Source: an uncultured Bacteroidota bacterium | GTDB taxonomy: Bacteria; Bacteroidota; Bacteroidia; Bacteroidales; WCHB1-69 | DNA length: 64,000 nucleotides | Assembly (NCBI GenBank): GCA_902802755.1 | Contig: CADCNH010000001.1 | Location: forward strand, 1 to 64,000 | Reading direction: 5' to 3' | Shown: positions 1 to 9,300 of the stretch, piece by piece | Position numbering within the stretch: the stretch's first letter is position 1 | How the letters are laid out: each line of letters begins with the position of its first letter | Program-made: the position numbers and the translations under genes | The notes under the pieces: generated by a model | Database searches by the model: none | What the model was told of the DNA's origin: nothing | Seen by the model: the letters and a program-made list of their open reading frames with translations, nothing else

Positions 1-774
1 TATATCCTTAAAATACTTCACCGTGCCGTAAGTGAGCTCGTCGCATGCGGCATCATCACAGACGATAATGCCCTTGGGATGGAGCTGGAGGACGGAAACT
101 GTGCACATTTGGCTCACTCCGCCTTCAATGGCCTGGGCCAAAGCACGGGCTTTATTGTGTCCATTGGCCAATATCATCACCTCGCGACTGTCCATCACCG
201 TGCCCACACCTACCGTCAAGGCAGTCTTAGGCACTTGGTTGATGTCATTGTCGAAGAAACGGGAGTTGGCAATCACCGTGTCCATGGTCAATGTTTTGAC
301 ACGGGTACGGGAAGTCAATGAAGAACCAGGCTCATTAAAAGCAATGTGCCCATCGGGACCGATGCCGCCCATGAAAAGGTCGATGCCACCGTAGGATTTG
401 ATTTTGTCCTCATAACGCTGGCACTCGGCTTCCAAATCTTCTGCGTTTCCATTCAAAATGTTGACATTATCTTTTTGAATATCAGTATGGTTAAAGAAAT
501 TATTCCACATAAAGGAATGGTAACTCTCAGGATGATTCTCTGGAATCTTCACATATTCATCCATGTTGAAAGTCACCACATGGCGAAAGGACACTTTGCC
601 TTCCTTGTTCAGTCTAATCAATTCCTTATAAGTGCCGATAGGTGTGGAACCCGTCGGCAATCCCAAGATAAAGGGTTTGTTTTCGTTAGGTTGGAAAGCG
701 TTGATACGCTCTACAATGTGCTGTGCAGCCCAAGCGGACATACCATTATAATCAGCTTTGATAATAACTCTCAT
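1..774 (-). CDS. nagB: Glucosamine-6-phosphate deaminase, C-terminus cut by window edge
   Basis: Converts glucosamine-6-phosphate to fructose-6-phosphate plus ammonia, feeding amino sugars into glycolysis. The 258 visible codons start at ATG 774-772 ([13 protein letters not shown]) and stay open to base 1. Family motifs visible: the phosphate-binding [13 protein letters not shown] near residue 40, FNMDEYV near 70 (catalytic Asp region), [17 protein letters not shown] near 135, and [14 protein letters not shown] near 200. The E. coli enzyme has 266 residues, so only about ten are missing. A TAAATTTG -7 box lies 22 bases upstream of the start, with the divergent thyA beyond it. Confidence 0.95.
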   Translation of the reverse strand, partial: MRVIIKADYNGMSAWAAQHIVERINAFQPNENKPFILGLPTGSTPIGTYKELIRLNKEGKVSFRHVVTFNMDEYVKIPENHPESYHSFMWNNFFNHTDIQKDNVNILNGNAEDLEAECQRYEDKIKSYGGIDLFMGGIGPDGHIAFNEPGSSLTSRTRVKTLTMDTVIANSRFFDNDINQVPKTALTVGVGTVMDSREVMILANGHNKARALAQAIEGGVSQMCTVSVLQLHPKGIIVCDDAACDELTYGTVKYFKDI

Positions 775-795
775 TTTTTCACTTAATTACTGATG

Positions 796-803
796 CAAAT
801 TTA
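796..803 (-). promoter_or_regulatory. Promoter -7 box of nagB
   Basis: Reads TAAATTTG on the minus strand, matching TAnnTTTG. No clear -33 TTTG at the right distance. Confidence 0.5.
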
Positions 804-825
804 CACAAATTTCCCGAACTATACA

Positions 826-861
826 CATTTGCTAATTAACTAATTTGCACATTTGCTAATT
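826..861. repeat. R1 AT-rich dispersed repeat (TTTGCTAATT type)
   Basis: Short tandem of TTTGCTAATT and TTTGCACATT words in the nagB-thyA gap. The same words recur in about ten gaps of this window. The TTTG at 844-847 lies 20 bases before the thyA -7 box and so doubles as its -33 element. Confidence 0.7.
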
Positions 862-867
862 AAATTG

Positions 868-875
868 TATTTTTG
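868..875 (+). promoter_or_regulatory. Promoter of thyA
   Basis: TATTTTTG at 868-875 with TTTG at 844-847, spacing 20: a full Bacteroidota vegetative promoter. It places the transcript start downstream of the in-frame TTG at 873 and so supports ATG 897 as the thyA start. Confidence 0.7.
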
Positions 876-896
876 CATTCCATTATTTCATTTTCT

Positions 897-1691
897 ATGC
901 AACAATACCTTGACCTTTTACAACGAATTCTGACGGAAGGGAGCTACAAGAGCGACCGCACCGGCACTGGAACTTACAGTGTTTTCGGACACCAAATGCG
1001 CTTCAACTTAGCCGATGGCTTTCCTGTGCTGACCACCAAAAAATTGCACCTGCGCTCCATCATTTACGAACTGCTGTGGTTTCTGAAAGGCGACACCAAC
1101 ATCAAATACCTGAAAGACCATGGCGTCTCCATCTGGGACGAGTGGGCCGATGAAAATGGCGACCTGGGCCCCGTATATGGCAAACAATGGCGCTCCTGGG
1201 CTACCGCCGATGGCCATGCCGTGGATCAAATTTCAGAGCTCATAGAGCAAATCAAAACCAATCCCGACTCGCGCCGGCTGATGGTCTGTGCCTGGAATGT
1301 GGGCGAGGTGCCCAAAATGGCCCTGCCTCCCTGCCATGTGCTCTTCCAGTTCTACGTCAACAATGGTGAAATTTCCTGCCAGCTGTACCAACGCAGCGCG
1401 GATGTCTTTCTGGGTGTGCCTTTCAACATCGCCTCCTACTCGCTGCTCCTGATGATGGTGGCACAAGTTTGTGGCCTCAAGGCCAAGGAATTCGTCCACA
1501 CCTTCGGCGATGCCCATATCTATTCCAACCATGTGGAACAAGCCAAATTACAGCTCACACGCACGCCTAAACAACTGCCTACAATGCGCATCAATCCGGA
1601 CGTGAAGTCGATTTTCGACTTCCAATACGAAGACTTTACTTTGGAAAACTACAATCCCGACCCGCACATCAAAGCGGAAGTCGCAGTTTAA
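897..1691 (+). CDS. thyA: Thymidylate synthase
   Basis: Makes dTMP from dUMP using methylene-tetrahydrofolate, in the cytoplasm. Starting at ATG 897 gives 264 residues, the length of E. coli ThyA. An in-frame TTG at 873 is rejected because it lies inside the promoter. The catalytic cysteine falls at residue 146 in [13 protein letters not shown], the E. coli position. [30 protein letters not shown] and GDAHIYSNH (dUMP and folate binding) are intact. No dihydrofolate reductase gene is adjacent. The stop codon lies inside the left arm of an 18-bp inverted repeat shared with the convergent neighbour. Confidence 0.98.
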   Translation: MQQYLDLLQRILTEGSYKSDRTGTGTYSVFGHQMRFNLADGFPVLTTKKLHLRSIIYELLWFLKGDTNIKYLKDHGVSIWDEWADENGDLGPVYGKQWRSWATADGHAVDQISELIEQIKTNPDSRRLMVCAWNVGEVPKMALPPCHVLFQFYVNNGEISCQLYQRSADVFLGVPFNIASYSLLLMMVAQVCGLKAKEFVHTFGDAHIYSNHVEQAKLQLTRTPKQLPTMRINPDVKSIFDFQYEDFTLENYNPDPHIKAEVAV

Positions 1692-1823
1692 TTGACAGTT
1701 GACAATTATGAAGAATAAATGTATGATTCTATCAATACAGACTGTGTGGAACTTATAAAATTGTTGACAGCTATAATTAAAACCCTAAAAGAAAAATAAA
1801 TTGTCAATTGTCAACTGTCAATT
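1690..1823. repeat. 18-bp perfect inverted repeat joining two convergent 3' ends
   Basis: The left arm 1690-1707 (AATTGACAGTTGACAATT) is the exact reverse complement of the right arm 1806-1823. The left arm contains part of the thyA stop codon; the right arm contains the stop codon of the convergent dehydrogenase gene (1818-1820). The 98-base loop is AT-rich without an open frame. It may act as a bidirectional terminator or be a small palindromic repeat that supplied both stops. Confidence 0.8.
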
Positions 1824-2759
1824 CATTAAACGGAGTACTTTGTTTACGGCAACTTCCACGTGTCTCCGCTCGGACTCGTAAGTCTGGCCGCCCACATGGG
1901 GGGTGAGAAGCACACAATCGGTTTCCGTCAGCTCGCGTAGCGTCATGTCCCATTCTTCCTTCGGAGGTATCTGGAGACGCGACGACTCATATTCCAAAAC
2001 ATCAAAACAGGCATATTGAATCTTACCTTCTTTGATAGCAGTCAGCACATCCTGCGTGTTCACCGCCCAACCCCTTGAGGTGTTGATAAAAATAAAGGGA
2101 TGTTTAATCTGGTCGATGAGTTTTTTGTTGATAAAATAATGATTTTCAGGAAGATAATTAACATGCAAGGAAATGACATTACATTGTTTGAAAAGCTCCT
2201 CCAAACTTACCTCTTCCGCATTTTCATCCCCATAATTGTGGCGGTAACGATCATAACACAAAACCCTGCAACCCAAGGCTTTAAGCAACTTGGCAAAGGC
2301 TGGTCCCGTATGGCCATAACCGATAATGCCCACGGTTTGTGAGGCCAACTCGGTACCTTTGTTTTTTTCGCGCAACCACGCTCCCTGCCGTACTTCCCGG
2401 TCGGCATTGGCCACATGCCGCAAAGCTGCCAAGAGGAAAGTCAAACACAACTCCGCCACCGCATTGGCATTGCCCTCAGGGGTGCTGATACATTTCAATC
2501 CCTTGCTTTCAGCATATTGAGTGTCAATGTTTTCCATACCCGAACCGATACGCACCACAAAACGTAAATGTGGCTTTGAATCAATGGCAGCGGCATCCAC
2601 TGTGAAGCGGTTACGGATAATCAATCCGTCGTATTCATCAGGCAAGGCCACAAAGGCCTCATGAGTTATCTCTCTGTTGGTCACACACTCGTAGCCGTGG
2701 GCACTCAACTGCTCCGACAAAACTGGTAAAACCCTGTCAACAATCAGTATTTTGGGCAT
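1818..2759 (-). CDS. D-isomer-specific 2-hydroxyacid dehydrogenase (SerA-like)
   Basis: NAD-dependent oxidoreductase of the phosphoglycerate dehydrogenase family, 313 residues, without the C-terminal ACT domain of long SerA. The Rossmann motif GIIGYGHTGPAFAKLL lies near residue 144. Catalytic residues are visible as Arg in NTSRGWAVN, Glu in CFDVLEYES and His in LTPHVGGQT. ATG 2759 is one base past the pepT stop (TAAAATG), so the two are translated as an operon. Substrate cannot be read from sequence; 3-phosphoglycerate, glycerate or a hydroxypyruvate-like acid are possible. Confidence 0.88.
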   Translation of the reverse strand: MPKILIVDRVLPVLSEQLSAHGYECVTNREITHEAFVALPDEYDGLIIRNRFTVDAAAIDSKPHLRFVVRIGSGMENIDTQYAESKGLKCISTPEGNANAVAELCLTFLLAALRHVANADREVRQGAWLREKNKGTELASQTVGIIGYGHTGPAFAKLLKALGCRVLCYDRYRHNYGDENAEEVSLEELFKQCNVISLHVNYLPENHYFINKKLIDQIKHPFIFINTSRGWAVNTQDVLTAIKEGKIQYACFDVLEYESSRLQIPPKEEWDMTLRELTETDCVLLTPHVGGQTYESERRHVEVAVNKVLRLMN

Positions 2760-2760
2760 T

Positions 2761-3975
2761 TTATCTGGCTTTGCAAATGTTTACAATCACCTCCACCGCC
2801 TTCTCCATGGATTCGAGGGGCACATACTCATACTTGCCGTGGAAATTGTGGCCGCCGGCAAAAATATTGGGACAAGGCAAGCCCTTGAACGACAAGTTAG
2901 CACCATCAGTACCGCCACGGATAGGCTGCACCTTGGGCTCGATACCCGCATCACGCATGGCCTTCTCGGCACGTTCCACCACAAAGAAAACGGGTTCCAC
3001 CATCTCGCGCATGTTGTAATACTGGTCTTTGATTTCGCAGCTAACACGACCGGGATACTTAATGTTCAGGAATTCCACAATCTGCTGAATCAGTTGCTTT
3101 TTCTCCTCGAATTTCTGGCGATCATGGTCACGGATGATATATCTGAGCTGGGAGTTTTCCACAGTACCTTCCATGTGTATCAGCAGGAAGAAACCCTCGT
3201 AATCCTGGGTATTCTGAGGTCTATCAAATTCGGGCAACAGAGCATTGAACTCCATGGCGATCAACTGTGAATTCACCATTTTGCCTTTGGCGTATCCTGG
3301 ATGGATATTTCTTCCCTGAATATTGATGCAAGCGGAAGCGGCATTGAAGTTCTCGTACTCCAACTCGCCGATAGCACCACCATCCATGGTATAAGCAAAG
3401 TCGCAGCCGAATTTCTCCACATTGAAATGTGCCACACCCTTGCCAATTTCCTCATCGGGAGTGAAACCGATGCGAATCTTACCATGCTTGATTTCGGGAT
3501 GCTTCAGCAAGTATTCCATAGCACAAACTATCTCGGCGATACCAGCTTTGTCGTCGGCACCGAGCAGGGTTTTGCCATCGGTAGTCAGCAGCGTTTGTCC
3601 CTTGTAATCGCTCAATTCCGGAAAATCCGCCAGTGTCAGGGCGGTATTGCTTTCGGCATCGAGCATAATGTCGCCACCATCGTAATTCTCGATGATTCTC
3701 GGGGCAGCGATACCTGGCATGTCGGGGGCCGTGTCGAAATGAGAAATGAAGCCAATCACAGGTTGTTTGTCCTCGCAGTTGGCGGGCAAGGTAGCAGTTA
3801 CATAACCGTACTGGTCCTTTTCAACTTCTTGTAAACCAAGTTTTTTCAGCTCTTCTACCAAAAAATCACCAAACACCAACTGTCCCGGGGTGCTGGGATA
3901 AGTTTCGGAATTCTCGTCTGATGTAGTGGCATACGAAATATATTTCGTAAAACGGTCTAATAAATTCTTTTTCAT
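2761..3975 (-). CDS. pepT: Peptidase T (tripeptide aminopeptidase, M20B)
   Basis: Cytoplasmic dizinc exopeptidase that removes the N-terminal residue from tripeptides. 404 residues, usual for PepT. Metal and catalytic motifs are intact: [14 protein letters not shown] (His and Asp), [16 protein letters not shown] (bridging Asp), [10 protein letters not shown] (Glu-Glu), AYTMDGG, and [14 protein letters not shown] followed by AGGHNFHG (last His ligand). It is the middle gene of ruvC / pepT / dehydrogenase, 20 bases after ruvC and one before the dehydrogenase start. Peptide use fits the other peptidases here (DPP-IV, C69, PepP). Confidence 0.97.
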   Translation of the reverse strand: MKKNLLDRFTKYISYATTSDENSETYPSTPGQLVFGDFLVEELKKLGLQEVEKDQYGYVTATLPANCEDKQPVIGFISHFDTAPDMPGIAAPRIIENYDGGDIMLDAESNTALTLADFPELSDYKGQTLLTTDGKTLLGADDKAGIAEIVCAMEYLLKHPEIKHGKIRIGFTPDEEIGKGVAHFNVEKFGCDFAYTMDGGAIGELEYENFNAASACINIQGRNIHPGYAKGKMVNSQLIAMEFNALLPEFDRPQNTQDYEGFFLLIHMEGTVENSQLRYIIRDHDRQKFEEKKQLIQQIVEFLNIKYPGRVSCEIKDQYYNMREMVEPVFFVVERAEKAMRDAGIEPKVQPIRGGTDGANLSFKGLPCPNIFAGGHNFHGKYEYVPLESMEKAVEVIVNICKAR

Positions 3976-3995
3976 GTTCTTATATTTTTATGATT

Positions 3996-4553
3996 TTATT
4001 TCTTGATAATCCGATCCGCATTTTTGGAGAGGAAACTTTCCCAGCCGGAGAAATGCTGCTTGGGGCCGAATTGTATTCTGCTTTGCAAATGATGGCACAC
4101 CGCCACTGCCAAAGCATCGGTAGCATCCAGGTATTTGAGGTCGCTGGGCAGCGGGTACATCCGCTGCAACATAGCCGACACCTGCTCTTTGGCGGCATTG
4201 CCGTTGCCCGTCACCGACTGCTTAATTTTACGGGGAGAATACTCATTAATTTCCAGTCCTTTATGGATACACGCCGCCATCACCACCCCTTGTGCGCGGC
4301 CCAATTTCAGCATGGATTGCGCACTTTTACCCAAAAAGGGTTCCTCGATGGCTAAGATATCAGGATGGTATTGGTCTATCAACTCCGTTACAAACTCAAA
4401 AATAGTCTTCAGTTTGGTGGGCTGGTCAGGCAACTTCTTCAGGTTCAACACATCCAAGGTAATCAACTCCGATTTGACGGGCGTAGCCTTCAGCAAGGCA
4501 TAACCCATAATCAGCGTACCGGGGTCAACTCCTAAAATGATGTGTTCGTCCAT
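3996..4553 (-). CDS. ruvC: Holliday junction resolvase RuvC
   Basis: Endonuclease that cuts Holliday junctions in recombination repair, working with RuvAB. 185 residues. The four acidic active-site positions are visible: Asp8 in LGVDPGT, Glu in LAIEEPFLG, and the Asp pair in LDATDALAVAVCHH near the C-terminus. The central YSPRKIKQSVTGNGNAAKEQ DNA-binding stretch is typical. ruvA and ruvB are not in the window. The upstream gap is filled by an R2 repeat and no clear promoter box is seen. Confidence 0.97.
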   Translation of the reverse strand: MDEHIILGVDPGTLIMGYALLKATPVKSELITLDVLNLKKLPDQPTKLKTIFEFVTELIDQYHPDILAIEEPFLGKSAQSMLKLGRAQGVVMAACIHKGLEINEYSPRKIKQSVTGNGNAAKEQVSAMLQRMYPLPSDLKYLDATDALAVAVCHHLQSRIQFGPKQHFSGWESFLSKNADRIIKK

Positions 4554-4559
4554 ATTATC

Positions 4560-4726
4560 AATTTACAATTCACAATGCACAATGCACAATCCTGTAATCC
4601 TTTAACCTTCCTAACCCTTCTAACCCCTTCATCCTGTAATCCTGTAATCTTTTAACCTTCCTAACCCTCCTAACCATTTCATCCCATCATCCTGTAATCC
4701 TGTAATCCAAAAATCCCCTAACCCTC
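4560..4726. repeat. R2 low-complexity intergenic repeat (GGATTACAGG / GGTTAGGAGG type)
   Basis: On the minus strand the gap is built of GGATTACAGGATTACAGGAT and GGTTAGGAGGGTTAGG words, with TGCACAATGCACAAT near ruvC. A second copy lies at 6246-6356. No open frame or promoter is evident inside. Confidence 0.75.
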
Positions 4727-5179
4727 CTAAGCCTTTCTCCTCCGCAACGTCAACACCCTACTGCCAAAATCAATCACCGCTTGGTATTTCATCAGAAAAT
4801 CACTGCCTATAATACCATGTATCAAGGGTTTATGCATCATTTCGTAGGCTTGGTTGATATTGCTCATATCCAATAGCACGATGTCATATTTTTTCAACAG
4901 AAACCTACCCATACGGAAATTCTGAATAGTGCTGAGTTTGCTCTCAAAATCGGAAGTTCCCACTCCCACATTCAGTCCGTCGTTGTCTTCCATACTGATT
5001 TCAGGGGATAGCTGGCGGACAAACTCCAAATCGAAGCAGGAATGCGAGGCGCCTGTATCGATGATGACATTCAAGGGATGACCCTCTATCTTCGCTTTCA
5101 CCACGATATGATAGTTGTCTGGTTCCAACGTCACCAGCTTGAACTTGACAGTTAATATGGTATTGGTTTGGGTGGACAT
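4727..5179 (-). CDS. Retropepsin-like aspartic protease, cytoplasmic
   Basis: 150 residues with one pepsin-like half-domain: IIDTGASHSCF with catalytic Asp41, a flap-like GVGTSDFESKL, and a second hydrophobic-Gly motif GIIGSDFLMKYQAVIDF near residue 125. This is the clan AA, gag-polyprotein putative protease type, active as a dimer. There is no signal peptide or membrane segment. Its start is 3 bases after the corA stop, so it is cotranscribed with corA. The substrate is unknown. The basic tail LRRRKA is short. Confidence 0.8.
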   Translation of the reverse strand: MSTQTNTILTVKFKLVTLEPDNYHIVVKAKIEGHPLNVIIDTGASHSCFDLEFVRQLSPEISMEDNDGLNVGVGTSDFESKLSTIQNFRMGRFLLKKYDIVLLDMSNINQAYEMMHKPLIHGIIGSDFLMKYQAVIDFGSRVLTLRRRKA

Positions 5180-5182
5180 CTT

Positions 5183-6094
5183 CTACATCCAACGTTTTCT
5201 TTTGAAATAGACCAGCAGGAATATCACAATCAGCAGGCAAAAGCCCATTACAATCAAGAACGCATACTTGGATTCAGCGAAGGGCAGACCGATATTCATA
5301 CCATAAACACCTGTGATGAAAGTCAAAGGCAGTACGATAGTGGAGATAATGGTGAGCATACGCATAATCTCGTTGGTTTTGTTGGTCTGCAACGAATCGA
5401 AAGTATTAGAAAGGCCGGCCACCAATTCACCATAGTCGTCAATCATATCCCACATCTTCTGATAGAAGTCGAGGATATTGCCCCAGTAGTCTTCCATGTC
5501 CTCGGCAAAGCCCTTCACCTCGCCCGACTCGAATTTGTGGAACAACCTCAATTGGGGTTTGAAAATGGTGTTCACTTGGATAATATTCTTGCGGAAGCGG
5601 GAGATTTGCCCGATAATGTCACCCGGCTTGCTATCAAACAATTCTCGGCTGATGGTGTCCAGTTCACTGCCCATACGCTCTACCAGGAGGAAAGTCTCTT
5701 TCATCATACGGTACAACACCTTATACAAAATGGCATCGCTGGTACCGCCGATATCGTCCTCATCAACCTCTTCCGGACTCACCTTGGTCAGATCGAAGAG
5801 ATCCTGTACCACATAGTGTGAATTACCAACGGTAATGATGTAGTCCTGTCCCCAGAAAATCTTCGTTTCCTCGGTTTTCACCAAACCCGTGCGTTTATCC
5901 ATCAGTGGAAAATGCAAAACCATGAAATAATAGTCGTCATAAACGTCTATTTTAGGTCGTTGAACGAAGCTAGAGCAGTCGTCAATATCCAAAGGGTGAA
6001 AATGAAAGTTATCTTCTAAAAAATCCAGATCCTCAACCGTGGGATTGGTGATATGGTGCCATTTAAGCGTTCCAAAATCAATGGTATCAACCAT
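5183..6094 (-). CDS. corA: CorA family magnesium/cobalt transporter
   Basis: Pentameric inner-membrane channel for Mg2+. 303 residues: a soluble N-terminal funnel, a long helical stalk (about residues 130-245), then two membrane helices with the signature GMN at residues 265-267 (GVYGMNIGLPF) and the basic C-terminal tail KRKRW. First gene of a two-gene operon with the aspartic protease. It has a strong Shine-Dalgarno sequence (6099-6107), unusual here, which fixes ATG 6094. A -7 box lies at 6169-6176. Confidence 0.95.
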   Translation of the reverse strand: MVDTIDFGTLKWHHITNPTVEDLDFLEDNFHFHPLDIDDCSSFVQRPKIDVYDDYYFMVLHFPLMDKRTGLVKTEETKIFWGQDYIITVGNSHYVVQDLFDLTKVSPEEVDEDDIGGTSDAILYKVLYRMMKETFLLVERMGSELDTISRELFDSKPGDIIGQISRFRKNIIQVNTIFKPQLRLFHKFESGEVKGFAEDMEDYWGNILDFYQKMWDMIDDYGELVAGLSNTFDSLQTNKTNEIMRMLTIISTIVLPLTFITGVYGMNIGLPFAESKYAFLIVMGFCLLIVIFLLVYFKRKRWM

Positions 6095-6098
6095 TATA

Positions 6099-6107
6099 AC
6101 CTCCTTT
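6099..6107 (-). promoter_or_regulatory. Canonical Shine-Dalgarno sequence of corA
   Basis: AAAGGAGGT four bases before the ATG, fully complementary to the usual 16S rRNA 3' end. Other starts I inspected here (mutS, purC, pepT, pepP) lack one. Confidence 0.8.
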
Positions 6108-6168
6108 CTCTCTATGGACGGAAAAACAAAGTTCTACATTCCTGATTAGTATTTATTTTTTTGACCTG

Positions 6169-6176
6169 CAAAAATA
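6169..6176 (-). promoter_or_regulatory. Promoter -7 box of corA
   Basis: TATTTTTG on the minus strand, about 75 bases before the corA start. No -33 TTTG at standard spacing. Confidence 0.5.
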
Positions 6177-6240
6177 AAAAAAATACTTGAAAATGGTACA
6201 GGAAATTTATATAAAAAATCACTAAGATTTTGAACTGTGA

Positions 6241-6360
6241 ACTTTCCCCTCCAAAATCCATCATCCTAACCCGCCTAACCATTCTAACCTCCCTAACCCA
6301 TCATCCCATCACCCCGTAATCCCGTAATCCTGTAATCCAAAAATCCCGTAATCAAACTAA
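6241..6360. repeat. R2 repeat, second copy
   Basis: Words such as CCATCATCC, CCTAACC, CCCGTAATCC and CCTGTAATCC match the copy at 4560-4726. It lies in the 500-base corA-mutS gap, which otherwise holds the corA leader and promoter, tRNA-Arg, an R1 repeat and the mutS promoter. Confidence 0.7.
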
Positions 6361-6377
6361 CGGAATAAAAAAAGGAG

Positions 6378-6451
6378 TGACCCCGGGGGGATTCAAACCC
6401 TCGACCTTCAGAACCGGAATCTGACGCTCTATTCAGCTGAGCTACGGGGCC
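6378..6451 (-). tRNA. tRNA-Arg (anticodon CCG)
   Basis: 74 nt cloverleaf: acceptor GGCCCCG pairs with CGGGGTC, D-arm GCTC..GAGC, anticodon stem TCAGA/TCTGA around loop TTCCGGT (CCG, reading CGG), T-arm GAGGG/CCCCC with one A-C mismatch. CCA is not encoded. A T-run follows the 3' end. Confidence 0.95.
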
Positions 6452-6464
6452 GTTTTTGCGGTGG

Positions 6465-6472
6465 CAAAAATA
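6465..6472 (-). promoter_or_regulatory. Promoter of tRNA-Arg
   Basis: TATTTTTG at 6472-6465 with TTTG at 6496-6493 (spacing 20) on the minus strand, 13 bases before the tRNA. The -33 TTTG is part of an R1 repeat. Confidence 0.75.
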
Positions 6473-6552
6473 CAAATTAATTAGCAAATTAGCAAATTCG
6501 TTTATGAGTAAATTTTTCATTTGCTAATTTGCACATTTGCTAATTAACTAAT
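6473..6552. repeat. R1 AT-rich dispersed repeat
   Basis: Repeated TTAGCAAATTAGCAAATT then TTTGCTAATTTGCACATTTG words between tRNA-Arg and mutS. Supplies the tRNA-Arg -33 element. Confidence 0.7.
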
Positions 6553-6572
6553 CATCCATAGCACATTTTTTG

Positions 6573-6580
6573 TATCTTTG
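6573..6580 (+). promoter_or_regulatory. Promoter -7 box of mutS
   Basis: TATCTTTG 17 bases before ATG 6598. No TTTG at standard spacing. It makes a start at the in-frame TTG codons (6589, 6592) unlikely, since the leader would be almost absent. Confidence 0.6.
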
Positions 6581-6597
6581 CCCAAAAATTGTTGGAA

Positions 6598-9201
6598 ATG
6601 GCAAAGACGGCGGAAACTCCTCTAATCAAGCAATATAACCAATTCAAGGCACAGCATCCCGATGCCCTGCTCCTGATGCGTGTGGGTGACTTCTATGAGG
6701 CATACGGCGATGACGCACTGAGGGCATCGCAGATTCTCGGCATTGTGCTGACCAAGAAGTCCAATGGGGCCTCGCCCGCCATAGATATGGCTGGTTTCCC
6801 CCATCATGCCATCGACACCTATCTGCCCAAACTGGTGCGTGCCGGACTGCGTGTGGCTATCTGCGAACAGCTGGAAGACCCCAAACTTGCCAAAACCATC
6901 GTCAAACGCGGTATCACCGAATTGGTCACTCCCGGTGTCTCCACCAACGACAAGGTGCTGGAACAGAAAGAAAACAATTTCTTAGCAGGTATCCATCTGA
7001 CAGACAATAAAATAGGCATTTCTTTCGTGGATATTTCCACCGGCGAGTTTTATTTGGCTGAAGGAAACGAAAGTTATATCGATAAACTGCTGCAGAATTT
7101 CAAGCCCTCTGAGATTGTCATTCAGAAAAACAAAACTACGGCTTTTAAGGAAAAATATGGGGACAAAATACTGCTGACAGGTTTCGATGACTGGGTGTTC
7201 ACCACCGATTACGCCATGGATTTGCTGACCAAGCATTTCCAAACCACTTCATTAAAAGGTTTTGGCGTTGACACACTGGAGTACGGCATTATCGCCGCTG
7301 GTGCCGCCTTGCATTACCTGTACGAGACACAAAACCACAAAATTCAGCATATCAATAAATTAAACCGGATTGAAGAAGAATTGTATGTGTGGTTAGACCG
7401 TTTTACGGTACGTAATTTAGAGCTGATACACTCCCCCAACGACAACGCGGTGACCTTGCTGCAGATCATTGACAAAACCCTCACTCCAATGGGAGCGCGT
7501 ATGCTGAAAAAATGGATGGTGCTGCCGCTCAAGGAGAAAGTGATGATCGAAGAACGCCTTTCGGTTGTTAAGTATTTTATTGATAATGAAGAGCTTGGTG
7601 AAAATATCAAGCATTGTTTGCGCGAGATGGGAGATGTGGAACGCTTGGTTTCCAAAATCGCCACCAGCAAAATTTCTCCCCGTGAAGTGGTTCAATTGGC
7701 ACGCTCCTTACGTGCCATAGAGAAAGTCAAGAACTACTGCAGTCAAACCGACTTGGCCTCGCTGAAAAAAATCGGTGAACAGCTGAACCCCTGCCTCAGT
7801 GTGTGCGAACGCATTGAGAAAGAAATTGTAGAAGACCCGCCAGTGGCCGTCAACAAAGGAAGAGTCTTTGCCAAAGGCGTGGATGCTGAATTGGACACCC
7901 TCTCTTCTTTGGCTACCAACAGCAAACAGATTCTGGCCGACATTCAGCGGCGTGAATCGGAAAGAACAGGCATCCCTTCCTTGAAAATCGGCTTCAACAA
8001 TGTCTTTGGCTATTATTTGGAGGTGACCAATGCCCATAAGTCAAAAGTGCCGGAAGAATGGATCCGCAAACAAACACTGACCAATGGGGAAAGATATATC
8101 ACTCCGGAACTTAAAGAACTGGAGGACAAAATTTTAGGAGCGGAAGACAAAATACTCGAAATAGAAACACGCTTGTTCAATGATTTTGTTTTGGGACTGA
8201 TGGATTATATTCCCATGATACAGTTGGATGCACGTCTGACCGCCCGCTTAGATGTTTTGCTGTGCTTTGCCGCCGTGTCGATGGAAAACAACTACACCCG
8301 CCCGATAGTTAATGAATCCACGGCCATCAACATCAAAAATGGCCGCCATCCTGTCATCGAAAAGCAGCTGCCTCCGGGCGAAAAATACATTGCCAATGAT
8401 GTCTATTTAGACAATGAGCACCAGCAAATCATCATCATCACAGGTCCTAATATGTCGGGTAAATCGGCGCTGCTGCGTCAAACGGCCTTGATTGTGCTGA
8501 TGGCCCAGATGGGTTGCTTTGTGCCCGCGGAGAAGGCGGAAATCGGCATTGTCGATAAAGTTTTCACCAGGGTTGGTGCTTCCGATAATATTTCCACTGG
8601 CGAATCCACATTTATGGTGGAGATGAACGAGACCGCCAGCATCCTGAACAATGTGTCCAACCGCAGCCTGATACTGTTGGACGAAATCGGTCGTGGTACC
8701 AGCACTTACGATGGGGTTTCCATCGCCTGGTCTATCGCTGAATTTTTGCACGAAAACCCGCGCCATCGTGCCAAGGTGCTCTTCGCTACCCATTATCATG
8801 AGCTCAACGACATGGCCGAGCAGTTCCCCCGCATCAAGAATTTCCATGTTTCCGTCAAGGAAATTAACAATAAAATACTATTTCTCAGAAAGTTAGAAAA
8901 AGGAGGCAGCGAGCATAGCTTCGGTATTCATGTGGCCCGTATGGCCGGTATGCCCCAGTCGGTACTCAAACGTGCCGAAGAGGTGCTGAAACAGTTAGAG
9001 GCCAGCCGAAGCGGCAACGAAACCATCAAGGTGGAAAAGAAGGAACCTGGCTACCAGCTGAGCTTTATCGCCCTCGATGACCCGCTTTTGTTAGATATCA
9101 AAGACCAAATCATCGACCTCGACATCAACAGCCTTACCCCCGTCGAAGCCCTCATGAAGCTCAACGACATCAAAACGCTACTCACTAAAAAGAAGAAATA
9201 A
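6598..9201 (+). CDS. mutS: DNA mismatch repair ATPase MutS
   Basis: Recognises mismatches and small loops and recruits MutL. 867 residues from ATG 6598. The mismatch-reading Phe32-x-Glu34 motif is in VGDFYEAYG. Core and clamp domains follow, then the ABC-type ATPase with Walker [15 protein letters not shown] near residue 617, Walker [16 protein letters not shown] near 694 and [11 protein letters not shown] (His switch). The C-terminal helix-turn-helix and dimer region is present through KKKK. mutL is not nearby. A GTGCTGAAAGCAC hairpin and R1 repeat follow the stop. Confidence 0.98.
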   Translation: MAKTAETPLIKQYNQFKAQHPDALLLMRVGDFYEAYGDDALRASQILGIVLTKKSNGASPAIDMAGFPHHAIDTYLPKLVRAGLRVAICEQLEDPKLAKTIVKRGITELVTPGVSTNDKVLEQKENNFLAGIHLTDNKIGISFVDISTGEFYLAEGNESYIDKLLQNFKPSEIVIQKNKTTAFKEKYGDKILLTGFDDWVFTTDYAMDLLTKHFQTTSLKGFGVDTLEYGIIAAGAALHYLYETQNHKIQHINKLNRIEEELYVWLDRFTVRNLELIHSPNDNAVTLLQIIDKTLTPMGARMLKKWMVLPLKEKVMIEERLSVVKYFIDNEELGENIKHCLREMGDVERLVSKIATSKISPREVVQLARSLRAIEKVKNYCSQTDLASLKKIGEQLNPCLSVCERIEKEIVEDPPVAVNKGRVFAKGVDAELDTLSSLATNSKQILADIQRRESERTGIPSLKIGFNNVFGYYLEVTNAHKSKVPEEWIRKQTLTNGERYITPELKELEDKILGAEDKILEIETRLFNDFVLGLMDYIPMIQLDARLTARLDVLLCFAAVSMENNYTRPIVNESTAINIKNGRHPVIEKQLPPGEKYIANDVYLDNEHQQIIIITGPNMSGKSALLRQTALIVLMAQMGCFVPAEKAEIGIVDKVFTRVGASDNISTGESTFMVEMNETASILNNVSNRSLILLDEIGRGTSTYDGVSIAWSIAEFLHENPRHRAKVLFATHYHELNDMAEQFPRIKNFHVSVKEINNKILFLRKLEKGGSEHSFGIHVARMAGMPQSVLKRAEEVLKQLEASRSGNETIKVEKKEPGYQLSFIALDDPLLLDIKDQIIDLDINSLTPVEALMKLNDIKTLLTKKKK

Positions 9202-9207
9202 TTATTC

Positions 9208-9220
9208 GTGCTGAAAGCAC
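9208..9220. repeat. Solo terminal hairpin of the R4 element
   Basis: GTGCTGAAAGCAC seven bases after the mutS stop equals the terminal hairpin of the R4 elements that flank pepP. It may be a remnant or serve as part of a terminator. Confidence 0.55.
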
Positions 9221-9228
9221 ACTGAAAT

Positions 9229-9300
9229 CATTTGCTAATTTGCTAATTTGCTAATTATAATTGGCACATTAGCACATTGTCTCATTAGCACATTATTTCA
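9229..9300. repeat. R1 AT-rich dispersed repeat
   Basis: TTTGCTAATTTGCTAATTTG then GCACATTAGCACATT words between the convergent ends of mutS and the DPP-IV gene; it runs into the last codons of the latter. Confidence 0.7.

Noticed and set aside
873..896. TTG start for thyA giving eight extra residues
   Set aside because: The codon is part of the -7 box; ATG 897 gives the exact family length and places the catalytic Cys at 146.
6589..6597. TTG starts for mutS
   Set aside because: They lie within 10 to 15 bases of the -7 box; ATG 6598 gives the usual MutS N-terminus.
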